The position numbers were made by a program, and so were the translations under genes. From positions 62,001-126,000 of the forward strand of contig JAPPIB010000042.1 in NCBI GenBank assembly GCA_028820695.1: DNA of 64,000 nucleotides, read 5' to 3'. This stretch comes from Acidiferrobacterales bacterium. Lineage in GTDB: Bacteria > Pseudomonadota > Gammaproteobacteria > Arenicellales > JAJDZL01. This document shows positions 8,060 through 16,566 of this stretch, in pieces. Within the stretch, counting starts at the first letter, position 1. The number at the start of each line of letters is the position of its first letter. The notes under the pieces are model-generated. The model was not told the DNA's origin and did not search any database. It was given only the letters and a program-made list of their open reading frames with translations.

Positions 8060-9262
8060 ATGCGGTTTTTTCCTCAAGGTTTCGGTACGGTACTGACGAT
8101 GATGCTGACTATGGCAGTCGGCAGTTCGGCGATTTTGTCTGTTGCGGTCAGTGCACCTGATTCTGCACCGGAAATTGGAGTTCGCGCGACTCATGTCGGC
8201 CTATTTACCGGGGCGGTATATTTCGTTGCAATGTTTTCCGGCAGTTTCTGCCCTGGATTCATCGTCAAGTACGGTCCGATCAGGGTATTGCAGGCCACCA
8301 CACTGCTTTCGGTCCTGGGTCTGCTTGTCTTTACCCTGGCTTCGCCGCTCGCAGTGGTCATGTGTGCGATTTTACTTGGGATCGCCTATGGCCCGATCAA
8401 TCCAGCAAATGCACCGGTTCTACTCGCGGTCACGAATTCCGGAAACCGCGCATTCATGTTTTCCATCAAGCAGTCCGGTGTGACGGTTGGCGGCGTAGCC
8501 GCCGCGCTGCTTGTTCCTTTGGTCGCTGTCTGGCTGAACTGGAAGATGGGAATCATTTCGGTAGCTTTGCTTGGTATCGCCACCCTGATAATTCTGCAAC
8601 CGCTGAGACGACAGTTTGACAGCACCCGCATCAACGTACCTTTGGCATGGTCATTTGCTACGTTGATCGGTCCGGTCCGACAAATCATGAGAATTCCCTT
8701 GCTCAGAGGTTTCGCGACGGTCGGATTTACCTACGCAGGTGTTCAAATCTGCATCAGCAGTTTTTTTGTTGTCTTTCTCGTGCAGCAGGGGTTCACTCTG
8801 GTCGAGGCGGGTGTATGTTTTCTTTTTGTCAATATCGGCGGAATTATCGGTCGTATCGCTTGGGGCGGCATTTCTGACAAGTGGCTGACACCCAAATACA
8901 CACTGACCGTGATTGGTGTGATTTCCGCTGTCTCCCTGAGTGGAATTTTTGCGGTTACCGACGGCTGGCACAAGTTTTTCCTATATATATTTTCATTCAT
9001 ACTTGGTTCGAGCACACACGGATGGAACGGTGTATTTCTTTCTGAAGTCGCTAATCATGCACCGCAGGGCGAATCACACAACTGGACCGGCGGGGTTCAA
9101 TTTCTGATTTATGGCGGGGTCGCGGTACTTCCGCCCTTGTTCGGTTTCGTCATCCTGACGACCGGTGGGTATACCGTCCCATTTCTGCTCATTGCTCTTT
9201 GCGTATTTCTAGCAAGCATTTCATTGCTTTGGCTGTATCACACTTACAGTAGTTTTCATTAG
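8060..9262 (+). CDS. MFS transporter
   Basis: This is a 400-residue integral membrane protein of the major facilitator superfamily with about 12 hydrophobic segments. The first helix is near residues 5-28 (GTVLTMMLTMAVGSSAI), and the inter-helix signature IVKYGPIRVLQATTLLSV follows helix 2. A second half begins near residue 210, with the equivalent loop GRIAWGGISDKWLTP around residues 270-285. I take ATG at 8060 rather than an upstream TTG at 8027. The gene lies 71 bp after the HAD hydrolase and may be co-transcribed with it. Substrate is unknown; its position near two amine-demethylase genes makes a small organic anion or betaine-like substrate conceivable. Confidence 0.85.
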   Translation: MRFFPQGFGTVLTMMLTMAVGSSAILSVAVSAPDSAPEIGVRATHVGLFTGAVYFVAMFSGSFCPGFIVKYGPIRVLQATTLLSVLGLLVFTLASPLAVVMCAILLGIAYGPINPANAPVLLAVTNSGNRAFMFSIKQSGVTVGGVAAALLVPLVAVWLNWKMGIISVALLGIATLIILQPLRRQFDSTRINVPLAWSFATLIGPVRQIMRIPLLRGFATVGFTYAGVQICISSFFVVFLVQQGFTLVEAGVCFLFVNIGGIIGRIAWGGISDKWLTPKYTLTVIGVISAVSLSGIFAVTDGWHKFFLYIFSFILGSSTHGWNGVFLSEVANHAPQGESHNWTGGVQFLIYGGVAVLPPLFGFVILTTGGYTVPFLLIALCVFLASISLLWLYHTYSSFH

Positions 9263-9330
9263 GACAAACGACCGCAAGATGGTCACGCTGTCGGTTTCAA
9301 GAGCGGGCGGGACGCAACAGTTGACCGCAA

Positions 9331-9858
9331 TCATGTGTATTCGTTGAACAATACCCCGATGGGTACCGCATAGAGTTTTAGTCCGTCTCGCGAGAACGGC
9401 AAGATTCGATCACCCGTGTAAAACAACACGCCATGAGCGAACCTGTCACCCGAATATTGCGACAAAGCGGCAAGACCCTTAAAGTCGCGGCTGCTTGCAC
9501 TGGCCGATGCCTTGACTTCAACACCGACAATTTTTCCATCACTGCGCTCAAGAACCAAATCAACTTCAAACTGGCGGCGGTCTCGATAGCAGTACATCCT
9601 TGACGCGCTGCGTGCTCAAGTCGCATGCTTGCAGCATTCCATATAGACGAGATTTTCCAGCAGGTTGCCGTAGAATTGGCTGTTCAACAGTTGATCTTCA
9701 GAATTTATCCCGAGCAAATGGCAGGCAAGACCGGTGTCGACAAAATGAAGCTTGGGCATACGGGCGATCTGACGCTTCGCAGGGTTGTTGGTGTATTTTG
9801 CCAGTCGGCGAACAACAAACATGAGTTCCAGCGCTTCGATGTAGGATTTGACGGACTT
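9331..9858 (-). pseudogene. AAA/DUF4143 ATPase, truncated and with an in-frame nonsense codon
   Basis: The frame carries the DUF4143 half of the same family as the gene at 779-2158. It has SVKSYIEALELMFVVRRL, PKLHFVDTGLACHLLG and GNLLENLVYMECCKHAT, then a TGA at 9616-9618. The same reading frame then resumes as YCYRDRRQFEVDLVLE, and ends with the ExK segment VGVEVKAS and a normal C terminus. The family usually has Trp after KHAT, so the TGA looks like a single TGG-to-TGA mutation. The whole N-terminal ATPase half, including Walker A, is missing; sequence above about 9858 is open to 9978 but unrelated. It is therefore dead by both truncation and nonsense mutation. Its intact relative in this window is not closely similar. 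Confidence 0.8.
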
Positions 9859-10124
9859 GTCGTTCAGTGCGAGGCAAAATAGCCGGCTGTCACATCGACT
9901 TGAGTAATCGCATGATACTTGAGCATCGACTCGAATCTGCGATGAACGTTTTGCACCGATCAGCCCGACCATACCCATAGGTAATGTACCTGTATGGAAG
10001 TCAAATACGAGAAGTGGATTTTTTCAACGATTTGGAGTGGAAGACAGCAATCAGTTTCATGTGTAAGTCCGGTTCAGCCAGCGTTCGGACACTTCGCGAC
10101 CCGGCCGGTTCAATGACGTCGCTG

Positions 10125-11447
10125 TCAGCTACAGGGATTGGTCTGCCCCTGCCCGACTCCGACGTACGTGATGTTTTTGGTGTGGAAGTCTTTGGCCTCA
10201 AATAGGTTGTGCAAATCAACGATAACCGGACCGGTCAGGTCTGCGAGCAGTTTGTCGATGTCAACTTTGCGGTAACCGTCCCAAGCAGTCGCAAATACTA
10301 CGGCGTCAGCACCACGAACCGCTTCGAATACGTCGTCGAAGAATGCTACATTTTGCAAGACTTCCTGAGCATTGGCTATTGCGAGCGGGTCATGTGCATG
10401 AACAATGGCACCTAACTCCGTCAGCTTGTTTATGATGGCAATACTGGGGCTATCCCTGATATCGTCGGTACCCGGTTTGAATGCCAGTCCAAGGATGGCT
10501 ATGACCTTGTCGTGTACCGATCCGCCCAACGCTGATTGCACTCGGAGAGCCATATTTATTTTGCGTTGATTGTTGATTTCCACAACCTGTTCCACAATCC
10601 GCACCGGCGAACCTGCGTTTCTGGCTGTCTGTACCAGTGCGATGGTGTCTTTCGGAAAGCAAAGACCCCCATAACCGGGTCCAGCACGCAAGTGTTCCTT
10701 TCCAATGCGCTCGTCGAGACCGATTCCGTACGCCACCCCCCGCACGTCAACACCGGTCAGCTCACACAAGTCGGCAACTTCATTGATAAATGAGATCTTT
10801 GTGGCGAGAAACGCGTTGGAAGCATACTTGATCATCTCCGCTGTTTCAAGATTGGTATCCACAATCGGGACATCCTGAAGAATGAATGGCAGGTACAGTT
10901 CCCTGAGAATTTCTTTCGCTTGCGCCGATTCGGTTCCGATCACAATCCTTGAAGGGTTCATGAAATCATGCAAACTCGTTCCCTCGCTCAGAAATTCAGG
11001 ATTGGAGGCTACATGAATGTCTGCGTCCGGATTGACCGACTCAATCAACTTCCTCACGGTCTGGCCGGTACCGACCGGAACTGTTGATTTGACGACAACA
11101 ACTGTTGAATCGACAATACATTCGGCGATTTGCCGGGTTACTTCCAACACATCAGTCAAATCGGCGCTGCCATCATGGTCCAGTGAAGGTGTGTTGACGC
11201 AGATCATAACGACTTTGGATTCAATGACAGCAGTCTTCAGATCCGTGCTGAACGTCAGACGCCCATTGGTTGAATTGCGTTCCAGAAGTTCCGGCAGCTG
11301 GGTTTCGTGAATCGGGCAGCCGCCCTGATTCAGTTGATCGATTTTTGACTGATTGTTGTCGACGCAAACCACATCGACACCCAATTCGGAAAAGCCCGCA
11401 CCGGTCACCAGACCAACATAACCTGTTCCAACGACTGATATTTTCAT
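10125..11447 (-). CDS. ugd: UDP-glucose 6-dehydrogenase
   Basis: This enzyme oxidises UDP-glucose to UDP-glucuronate with two NAD+ in the cytoplasm, supplying precursors for capsule, exopolysaccharide or lipid A modification. The 440 residues match the family. The NAD-binding motif is VVGTGYVGLVTG at 5-16, the conserved STVPVGT segment lies at about 121-127, KYASNAFLATKISFINE at 207-223, and the catalytic Cys263 in GPGYGGLCFPKD. ATG at 11447 opens directly with the Rossmann strand. The gene stands alone; no glycosyltransferases are adjacent. A 17-bp palindrome 18 bp upstream of the start may regulate it. The gene end at 10125 is followed by short non-coding sequence before the DUF4143 remnant. 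Confidence 0.95.
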   Translation of the reverse strand: MKISVVGTGYVGLVTGAGFSELGVDVVCVDNNQSKIDQLNQGGCPIHETQLPELLERNSTNGRLTFSTDLKTAVIESKVVMICVNTPSLDHDGSADLTDVLEVTRQIAECIVDSTVVVVKSTVPVGTGQTVRKLIESVNPDADIHVASNPEFLSEGTSLHDFMNPSRIVIGTESAQAKEILRELYLPFILQDVPIVDTNLETAEMIKYASNAFLATKISFINEVADLCELTGVDVRGVAYGIGLDERIGKEHLRAGPGYGGLCFPKDTIALVQTARNAGSPVRIVEQVVEINNQRKINMALRVQSALGGSVHDKVIAILGLAFKPGTDDIRDSPSIAIINKLTELGAIVHAHDPLAIANAQEVLQNVAFFDDVFEAVRGADAVVFATAWDGYRKVDIDKLLADLTGPVIVDLHNLFEAKDFHTKNITYVGVGQGQTNPCS

Positions 11448-11804
11448 GCGTGGTGCCGTAAACCCTTATTGAATCAATAAGATATAGCAAATACGGATGG
11501 CAAGCCAACTATACCGATTTTTGAATTGCTGATTTGACCAGATGTCACCGTAAAGCCTGCCCCGGACGAAAGTGAGTGCGGTAGCGCACGTGATGCATTA
11601 TTGTAATGTATGGTCAACCAACGACGGATTCAATCCACGGCGGAATTTTTCTCAAGCGTAAGTATTGACGACAGAATAAAAAACATGTAGTTCTGAACAA
11701 TTTGCCTCGAATTGTTTACACTGTGGTGCATGAATCAGGTAATTTCGCACGACTGGAAAATCCAACAGGGGTGGGTGACAGTCGATGGCTATTGGAGCAC
11801 GTAA
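11448..11804. other. Divergent intergenic region between ugd and the cupin gene
   Basis: About 360 bases hold no supported gene. Two inverted repeats are visible: a 17-bp palindrome next to ugd (11465-11481) and AACAATT-N7-AATTGTT (11696-11716), about 105 bp before the cupin start. Either could be an operator, but no partner regulator is nearby. Confidence 0.35.
11465..11481. promoter_or_regulatory. 17-bp palindrome upstream of ugd
   Basis: CTTATTGA-A-TCAATAAG is a perfect 8-1-8 inverted repeat ending 18 bp above the ugd start codon. Its position overlaps the expected leader or core promoter of ugd, so binding there would be expected to repress. No regulator is identified. Confidence 0.4.
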
Positions 11805-11822
11805 TTGAGTAACGGTAACAAA

Positions 11823-12164
11823 ATGAAACCCATTCAGTCTGACAGGCGAAAGGTTGTAAATATTGACGTCGGGGAGTTCAAACCGCTCGTGGACGACAAC
11901 GGGCGGGTGGACGGCGAGGTCCTGCAGGCCAATGGAAACTATGACTTGGGTTGCGGTTTTCACGTCTATCGTATGCCGCCGGGACATACCACGACACGGC
12001 ATATACACAACGGAGACGAAGACTTTCTGATCCTGGAAGGTGAAATTGTCGACCATGATGGATTTCGATATCGCAAAGGTGATCTGGTGTGGCTGGAGGC
12101 CGGTACCGAACACAACTCGTACACCGAGCATGGCGCGCTGATCGCAGTCTTTTTCCGCAACTGA
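11823..12164 (+). CDS. Cupin-domain protein
   Basis: A small single-domain cupin of 113 residues, with the two conserved metal-binding motifs of the fold. Motif 1 appears as HTTTRHIHNGDEDFLILEGE (histidines and glutamate), and motif 2 as KGDLVWLEAGTEHNSYTEHG. Cupins of this size bind a divalent metal and serve as isomerases, dioxygenases, sensor domains or sugar-binding proteins; nothing here distinguishes them. The ATG at 11823 is used, although an in-frame TTG at 11805 would add six residues. It is a monocistronic gene convergent with the decayed OCD gene downstream. Confidence 0.8.
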   Translation: MKPIQSDRRKVVNIDVGEFKPLVDDNGRVDGEVLQANGNYDLGCGFHVYRMPPGHTTTRHIHNGDEDFLILEGEIVDHDGFRYRKGDLVWLEAGTEHNSYTEHGALIAVFFRN

Positions 12165-12218
12165 GCCGCGTTCGGCTCAGATGACCCGGCGCTTCGGGAT
12201 GATCAGATTGCGACCGGC

Positions 12219-12662
12219 TTATCGAAACTTGTCGTATATATAGCGGGCAGTCATCAGGTCAAGGTGCCCTCCGCTGCCATTTTTGAACAATGTGACGTCC
12301 TGTGTTGAATTCCGTCCGCGGACAGATCCACAGCACAGCTCATACAGATCGCCCCGCACATCTGACTTGGCAATCGCACCGGCTTCGATTTCGACACTGT
12401 CGATATTCATTGAATCTGCGAGCGTCTGTGCGCGAGAAAACGTACGGTTCCAGATGGTTACAGTATCAATCGTCGTATGAACCGCGCAATGGGCACGGAT
12501 GAGATGAGGCGCCATGGCTCCCGCTCCGATCATCGCCATTGACTTGGGACTTGAGTTGGCCAGCAGTTTAGATCCTAAAGCAGAATCAGCAGCGGTCTTG
12601 TAGTAAGTCATTGCGGTTCCGTCGATGACTGCTGCAGGCACACCGACCTTGACTTCGTTCAT
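12219..12662 (-). pseudogene. Ornithine cyclodeaminase/mu-crystallin family gene with internal deletion
   Basis: The 147-codon frame is a contracted ornithine cyclodeaminase-family protein (normally about 310-330 residues). It begins mid-protein at GVPAAVIDGTAMTYYKTAAD, continues through the NAD-binding motif MAMIGAGAMAPHLIRAH, and then near residue 94 jumps directly from VEIEA to GAIAKSDVRGDLYELCCG. The roughly 90 residues that normally lie between these points are absent, although the frame is kept. The N-terminal 110 or so residues are also missing. Its apparent start codon lies in the ATGA at the end of hda, so any product would be coupled to hda translation. The gene cannot be functional as an OCD. 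The in-frame deletion is unusual for random decay. Confidence 0.7.
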
Positions 12663-13357
12663 GTCGAATCCAATCTGAACTCGATGAGTCGTCTGAGAAA
12701 GGGAATCGTGACTTTTCGACGTGTTTCGACTGCAGTGTCAATTTCGTTCAGGAGCCTCATCAGGGAATGGACATCCCGAGAGAATCTGCTCAATATGAAC
12801 TGAATGGCTGACTCCTCAATCGTCAGTCCTCGCCGGGCAGCTTGACGCTCGAGCAGCTTTGCCAGATTCTCATTTGACAGTGGATCCAATTTCAGGGACT
12901 GACGTCCCTGAAATCTATTGACCAGGTCCTTCAGGCTGAATCTCATATCAGCTGGTCGGAATCTGGATGAAACCAGCAGTCGTTGGTTTTGGTTTTCGAT
13001 GCGCTCAAAGAGATCGAACAGAGCGTTCTCCCACGCTGGTTGCGCCGCAATTGAATGCACGTCATCCAGACACACGAGCGTATTTCGGGACAATTCGTCC
13101 AGACAGGAAGGATCAAGATTCAATTCCATAAGTGGAAGATAGATGCTGTCATCCGAAACATTCGCGACAGCAAGCAGCAGATGGGTTTTCCCTGTCCCCA
13201 TCGGTCCCCAAAGGTGACAGACCTTCGAGTTGACTTTGCATTCGAGGAAATCATGCAAGACGGACAATGTGGCAAGGTTCTCACCCGGCAGGAAATTTCC
13301 AAAAGTCGATGGATTACTCAGCCTGACGGGCACAACTGTCTGTTTGGTCATGTTCAC
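12659..13357 (-). CDS. hda: DnaA regulatory inactivator Hda (DnaA-family AAA+ protein)
   Basis: Hda acts with the DNA-loaded beta clamp to stimulate hydrolysis of DnaA-bound ATP and so prevents re-initiation. This 232-residue protein has the DnaA-type AAA+ fold, with Walker A GPMGTGKT near 51-58, Walker B LVCLDDVHSI near 90-100 and a C-terminal lid (FSRDVHSLMRLLNEIDTA). E. coli Hda begins with a clamp-binding QL(S/P)LPL-like motif; here the N terminus reads MNMTKQTVVPVRLSNPSTFG, so the motif is only vaguely kept (QTVVPVRL). It is divergent from purM with pgsA between, the usual gammaproteobacterial context. The stop overlaps the start of the OCD remnant. An alternative start at residue 3 exists. 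Confidence 0.9.
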   Translation of the reverse strand: MNMTKQTVVPVRLSNPSTFGNFLPGENLATLSVLHDFLECKVNSKVCHLWGPMGTGKTHLLLAVANVSDDSIYLPLMELNLDPSCLDELSRNTLVCLDDVHSIAAQPAWENALFDLFERIENQNQRLLVSSRFRPADMRFSLKDLVNRFQGRQSLKLDPLSNENLAKLLERQAARRGLTIEESAIQFILSRFSRDVHSLMRLLNEIDTAVETRRKVTIPFLRRLIEFRLDST

Positions 13358-13372
13358 TTTGGCGGGGTGGGA

Positions 13373-13924
13373 TTACATTGAGTAATCTCTGCGAATCGCC
13401 CAGACCCAGACATATTGTGTACCGCTGGCGATCGTTGATAGCGCAACCGCGATCATCAGGACTTCGGTCAGATACGGGATGAACAGCCACGACGTATTAT
13501 TCAAAAGGACAGCGATGACGTATGTAATTTGCAGGAAGGTATTGATCTTGCTCGTCAAGGTGGGCTGCATCGGAATGCTCCCATTCAATGTTGTCAGTAC
13601 AAGATAACCGCCAACAATGACAAGATCCCGAAAAATCACCAGCATCATCAGCCAAAATGGTATGACATCGAGTATTGTCAACATGCCATATGCTGCAATG
13701 ATGATGATCTTGTCGGCGAGCGGATCCAGGCTTGCACCAAGTTCGGATGTGTAGTTGAAACGCTTGGCAATCCAACCGTCCAGACCATCTGTGAATCCTG
13801 CCAGTATGAACAGAATCAAGGCAAGTTCAAAATTCGCATCCCGAAGCAGCACGATCAGCAACGGAGCCGCGGCGATTCGCGATAATGTCAGAATATTGGG
13901 AATCTGAGATGCAAGAGACGTCAT
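13373..13924 (-). CDS. pgsA: CDP-diacylglycerol-glycerol-3-phosphate 3-phosphatidyltransferase-like protein
   Basis: This is a CDP-alcohol phosphotransferase of 183 residues, predicted to make phosphatidylglycerol phosphate at the inner membrane. The family motif D-x2-DG-x2-A-(R/K)-x9-G-x3-D-x3-D appears as DGLDGWIAKRF followed by GASLDPLADK, with all acidic residues kept. About five to six hydrophobic segments follow (MLTILDVIPFWLMMLVIF; LITYV-type helices near the C terminus). The gene lies 15 bp upstream of hda in the same direction, so the two are probably co-transcribed. Other CDP-alcohol transferases share the motif, so the exact alcohol acceptor is inferred from length and context. Confidence 0.87.
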   Translation of the reverse strand: MTSLASQIPNILTLSRIAAAPLLIVLLRDANFELALILFILAGFTDGLDGWIAKRFNYTSELGASLDPLADKIIIIAAYGMLTILDVIPFWLMMLVIFRDLVIVGGYLVLTTLNGSIPMQPTLTSKINTFLQITYVIAVLLNNTSWLFIPYLTEVLMIAVALSTIASGTQYVWVWAIRRDYSM

Positions 13925-14026
13925 TTTACCTGATGGTTGATTCGCAGTGTCTCGTCGACAAAGTCCTTTATTTTACGGTAAGTTATGCTTTGCTATCCTG
14001 CCAGGCGGAACGATTTTCAAGGTAAA

Positions 14027-15136
14027 ATGACAAATGCTGCACCCGCATGGTGCATCTCGTTGAACCAGTCTCGCACTTGTACCTCAATTTCGAATATTGT
14101 GACAGTTTCTGACCGAAATAAAATTACTTACGAAGACGCCGGCGTTGATATCGATCTGGCCGACAGAATGATCAGGTCCTGGATGCCCCAGATCAGCCGT
14201 ACGTCTAAAGCCGGACAGATCGGGTCGCCCTTGGGATTCGGTGGGCTGTTTGAGGTTCCACCCGGGTATGACTCGCCTGTTCTCGTAAGCAGCACCGATG
14301 GCGTTGGAACAAAACTGAAAATCGCATTTGAACTGGACAAACACGACACAGTCGGTATCGATCTGGTTGCCATGTGTATCAATGACATTATAGTTTACGG
14401 CGCGCAGCCACTGTATTTTCTGGACTACATTGCAACCGGCCAGCTTGACGAGAATGTCGTTGGCCAGGTGATCAACGGGATTGTCGAGGGCTGTGAAATT
14501 GCAGGGGCGGCACTGATCGGAGGAGAGACTGCGGAGATGCCCGGCATGTATGCGTCCGGTGAGTATGACCTCGCTGGATTTGCTGTAGGGATAGTGGAAA
14601 AGTCTGGAATCGTCGACGCCGCGACAATTGAAGTTGGCGATGCAGTCATCGGCATCGCGTCCACCGGGGTGCACTCAAACGGTTTTTCTTTGATCCGAAA
14701 ACTGATCGAAGACCGGCAATTTTCCCTGGCGACTGAGATTGAGGGATGCTCTTTGGGCGAAATCCTGCTGACGCCAACCCGAATTTATGCGAAACCCTTG
14801 CTGAAAATTGTTCAAACCGGCTCAATACGAGCACTGGCGCATATCACAGGTGGCGGACTGGTGGGGAATATCGAACGAGTGATGCCGGCAGGATTATGTG
14901 CAAGATTGGACTCGCGATCCTGGCCCGGTCAACCAATCTTCGACTGGATTCAAAGTCACAGTCATATCGACGACTACGAGATGATGAAAACATTCAACTG
15001 CGGGATCGGCATGGTGGCTGTTGTGCCACACGAGGCAGAGTCGTCCATTCGAAAGGATTTAGACGCGATGCAAATGCCTGCCTATCGGATTGGAGTGGTC
15101 GAGGCGTCGAACGAACCTGCGACCCGGATCGAATGA
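14027..15136 (+). CDS. purM: Phosphoribosylformylglycinamidine cyclo-ligase PurM
   Basis: PurM closes the imidazole ring to give AIR in purine synthesis. The core is unmistakable: ITYEDAGVDIDLADRMI, SSTDGVGTKLKIAFE, the metal- and ATP-binding CINDIIVYGAQPLYFLDY, IGGETAEMPGMY and GVHSNGFSLIRKLI. The proteins usually start just before YxDAGVDI. Several in-frame starts exist: ATG 13985, ATG 14027 (preceded by AAGG, used here, 369 residues) and GTG 14099, which would give the most typical length. The gene ends in ATGA, which starts purN. It is divergent from pgsA-hda with a short promoter region between. No purine-box was recognised. Confidence 0.94.
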   Translation: MTNAAPAWCISLNQSRTCTSISNIVTVSDRNKITYEDAGVDIDLADRMIRSWMPQISRTSKAGQIGSPLGFGGLFEVPPGYDSPVLVSSTDGVGTKLKIAFELDKHDTVGIDLVAMCINDIIVYGAQPLYFLDYIATGQLDENVVGQVINGIVEGCEIAGAALIGGETAEMPGMYASGEYDLAGFAVGIVEKSGIVDAATIEVGDAVIGIASTGVHSNGFSLIRKLIEDRQFSLATEIEGCSLGEILLTPTRIYAKPLLKIVQTGSIRALAHITGGGLVGNIERVMPAGLCARLDSRSWPGQPIFDWIQSHSHIDDYEMMKTFNCGIGMVAVVPHEAESSIRKDLDAMQMPAYRIGVVEASNEPATRIE

Positions 15137-15768
15137 TCAGCCACAATCCACCGATCCGAATTGTTGTATTCGCTTCCGGCAACGGATCGAATCTGCAGGT
15201 TATTGTTGACAAAGCTCAGATTGGAGAGTTGTCCGTTGAAGTTGTCGCTGTTATCAGCGACCAGGAAAATGCCTATGCCCTGGAGCGGGCCAGAAAGGCG
15301 AACATCAGGCCGATATTTGTGAACCCTGACTGCTACCGTAATCGATTGGCGTACGATGAGGCGCTGAAACAAGTCGTTGTCAAACTCAATCCGCAGCTGA
15401 TTGTGCTGGCAGGCTTCATGCGGATTCTGTCGGCAGAATTTGTAGCAGGCTATGAAAATCGCATCATGAATATACATCCATCCCTATTGCCGAAATTCAA
15501 AGGGTTGAATACACATGAACGGGCATTGGCGGCAGGAGAAAGATATCATGGTGCGACTGTCCATTTTGTGACGGCAGATCTGGACGATGGACCGATTATC
15601 GTTCAGCATAAAGTGCCAGTGTTGCCGGATGACTCTGTCGACACGTTGGAGCAAAGAGTGCATGAATGCGAATATGAGATTTATCCTCGAGCCATTCAAT
15701 GGTTCGCAGACGAAGTTTTGAAGTACGGACACGTGCAGTCAGTACCCATCAGTGAGATCAAGTTATGA
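15133..15768 (+). CDS. purN: Phosphoribosylglycinamide formyltransferase PurN
   Basis: PurN transfers a formyl group from 10-formyl-tetrahydrofolate to GAR, the third step of purine synthesis. The 211 residues match the family. The phosphate-binding FASGNGSNLQVIVD is near the N terminus, and the catalytic block NIHPSLLPKFKGLNTHERAL is followed by HGATVHFVTADLDDGPII. The ATG at 15133 overlaps the purM stop (ATGA), which fixes the start and indicates translational coupling. Its own stop overlaps the start of the DUF3108 gene in the same way. Confidence 0.95.
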   Translation: MISHNPPIRIVVFASGNGSNLQVIVDKAQIGELSVEVVAVISDQENAYALERARKANIRPIFVNPDCYRNRLAYDEALKQVVVKLNPQLIVLAGFMRILSAEFVAGYENRIMNIHPSLLPKFKGLNTHERALAAGERYHGATVHFVTADLDDGPIIVQHKVPVLPDDSVDTLEQRVHECEYEIYPRAIQWFADEVLKYGHVQSVPISEIKL

Positions 15769-16523
15769 ATCCAGCGAAAAATGGTATGTTTCAATCCGCA
15801 CTTTACGTAAAGTCCACAATGTGTCTGATCGTATTGTCGATCCTGACGGCGGTTACCCTGGATCAGCCGCAGGCTGAAACCCAACCGATTGGAATCAAAG
15901 TCAGATTTGCGGTTCTATACGGCGATCTGAAAATCGGCGAGAGCATCCGCACTGTTGTCAACGGCAATGACGGATATACCTATGCGGAACATCGCGTGCA
16001 GGTTGGCGGCCTTTTGAGGTTGTTGGGCGAGGAGTCCTACACGCAGGAATCAACTTTTCAATTTCACGGAACTGAGGTTGTTCCGATTCAATTCAAGGTT
16101 ATGGATGAATCCAAAAATGAAGTTGCCAACGGTCAGTTCAACTGGGATGATCGGACAGTTGTGTTCGGGAACGGAACGACAATCGATATGCCAGAGCATC
16201 GAATTCTTGATTGGGAATCATGGTACGTCACAATGATCAATTCGCAGACACGGGATTTGGAAAGCCAGCGTGTCACTGTTGTTGAAAATAACAGGGTAAG
16301 AACATACGAATACCAGGATGTCCAACCTGAACAGATTGACTTCCAAGGTGAGACAGTCGACACGATCAGAATCAAATTGCAGGACGTGAATGATGGGAGA
16401 AGAAGTTATGATGTCTGGATCAGCCCGCAGGTGCTCAACCTTCCGCTTCGTATAGACAAGATCAAGAAAAGTCAGCGGATCAGTTTTGTCGCTCGTTCAT
16501 TCGATTGGGTATATTCCAAGTGA
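15765..16523 (+). CDS. DUF3108-domain periplasmic protein
   Basis: This 252-residue protein of the DUF3108 family sits after purN in many gammaproteobacteria. An N-terminal hydrophobic segment (MCLIVLSILTAVTLDQPQAE) indicates a signal peptide with export to the periplasm. The mature part is beta-rich, with features such as FAVLYGDLKIGESIRTV and SYDVWISPQVLNLPLRIDK, typical of this lipid-binding-like fold. It overlaps the purN stop by 4 bp, so it is the third gene of a purM-purN-DUF3108 operon. Function is not established; the coupling to purine genes is conserved but probably not metabolic. Confidence 0.85.
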   Translation: MNPAKNGMFQSALYVKSTMCLIVLSILTAVTLDQPQAETQPIGIKVRFAVLYGDLKIGESIRTVVNGNDGYTYAEHRVQVGGLLRLLGEESYTQESTFQFHGTEVVPIQFKVMDESKNEVANGQFNWDDRTVVFGNGTTIDMPEHRILDWESWYVTMINSQTRDLESQRVTVVENNRVRTYEYQDVQPEQIDFQGETVDTIRIKLQDVNDGRRSYDVWISPQVLNLPLRIDKIKKSQRISFVARSFDWVYSK

Positions 16524-16566
16524 GATGATCAGGTGAGGCATTTCCAAGCACGGCGACCGGGGCAAG

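Noticed and set aside
9331-9858. Frameshift as the cause of the DUF4143 break
   Set aside because: The segments on both sides of 9616-9618 are in the same reading frame, so a nonsense codon alone explains it.
11652-12131. 159-residue minus-strand frame antisense to the cupin gene
   Set aside because: The plus-strand cupin has clear metal-binding motifs in order; the antisense frame has none.
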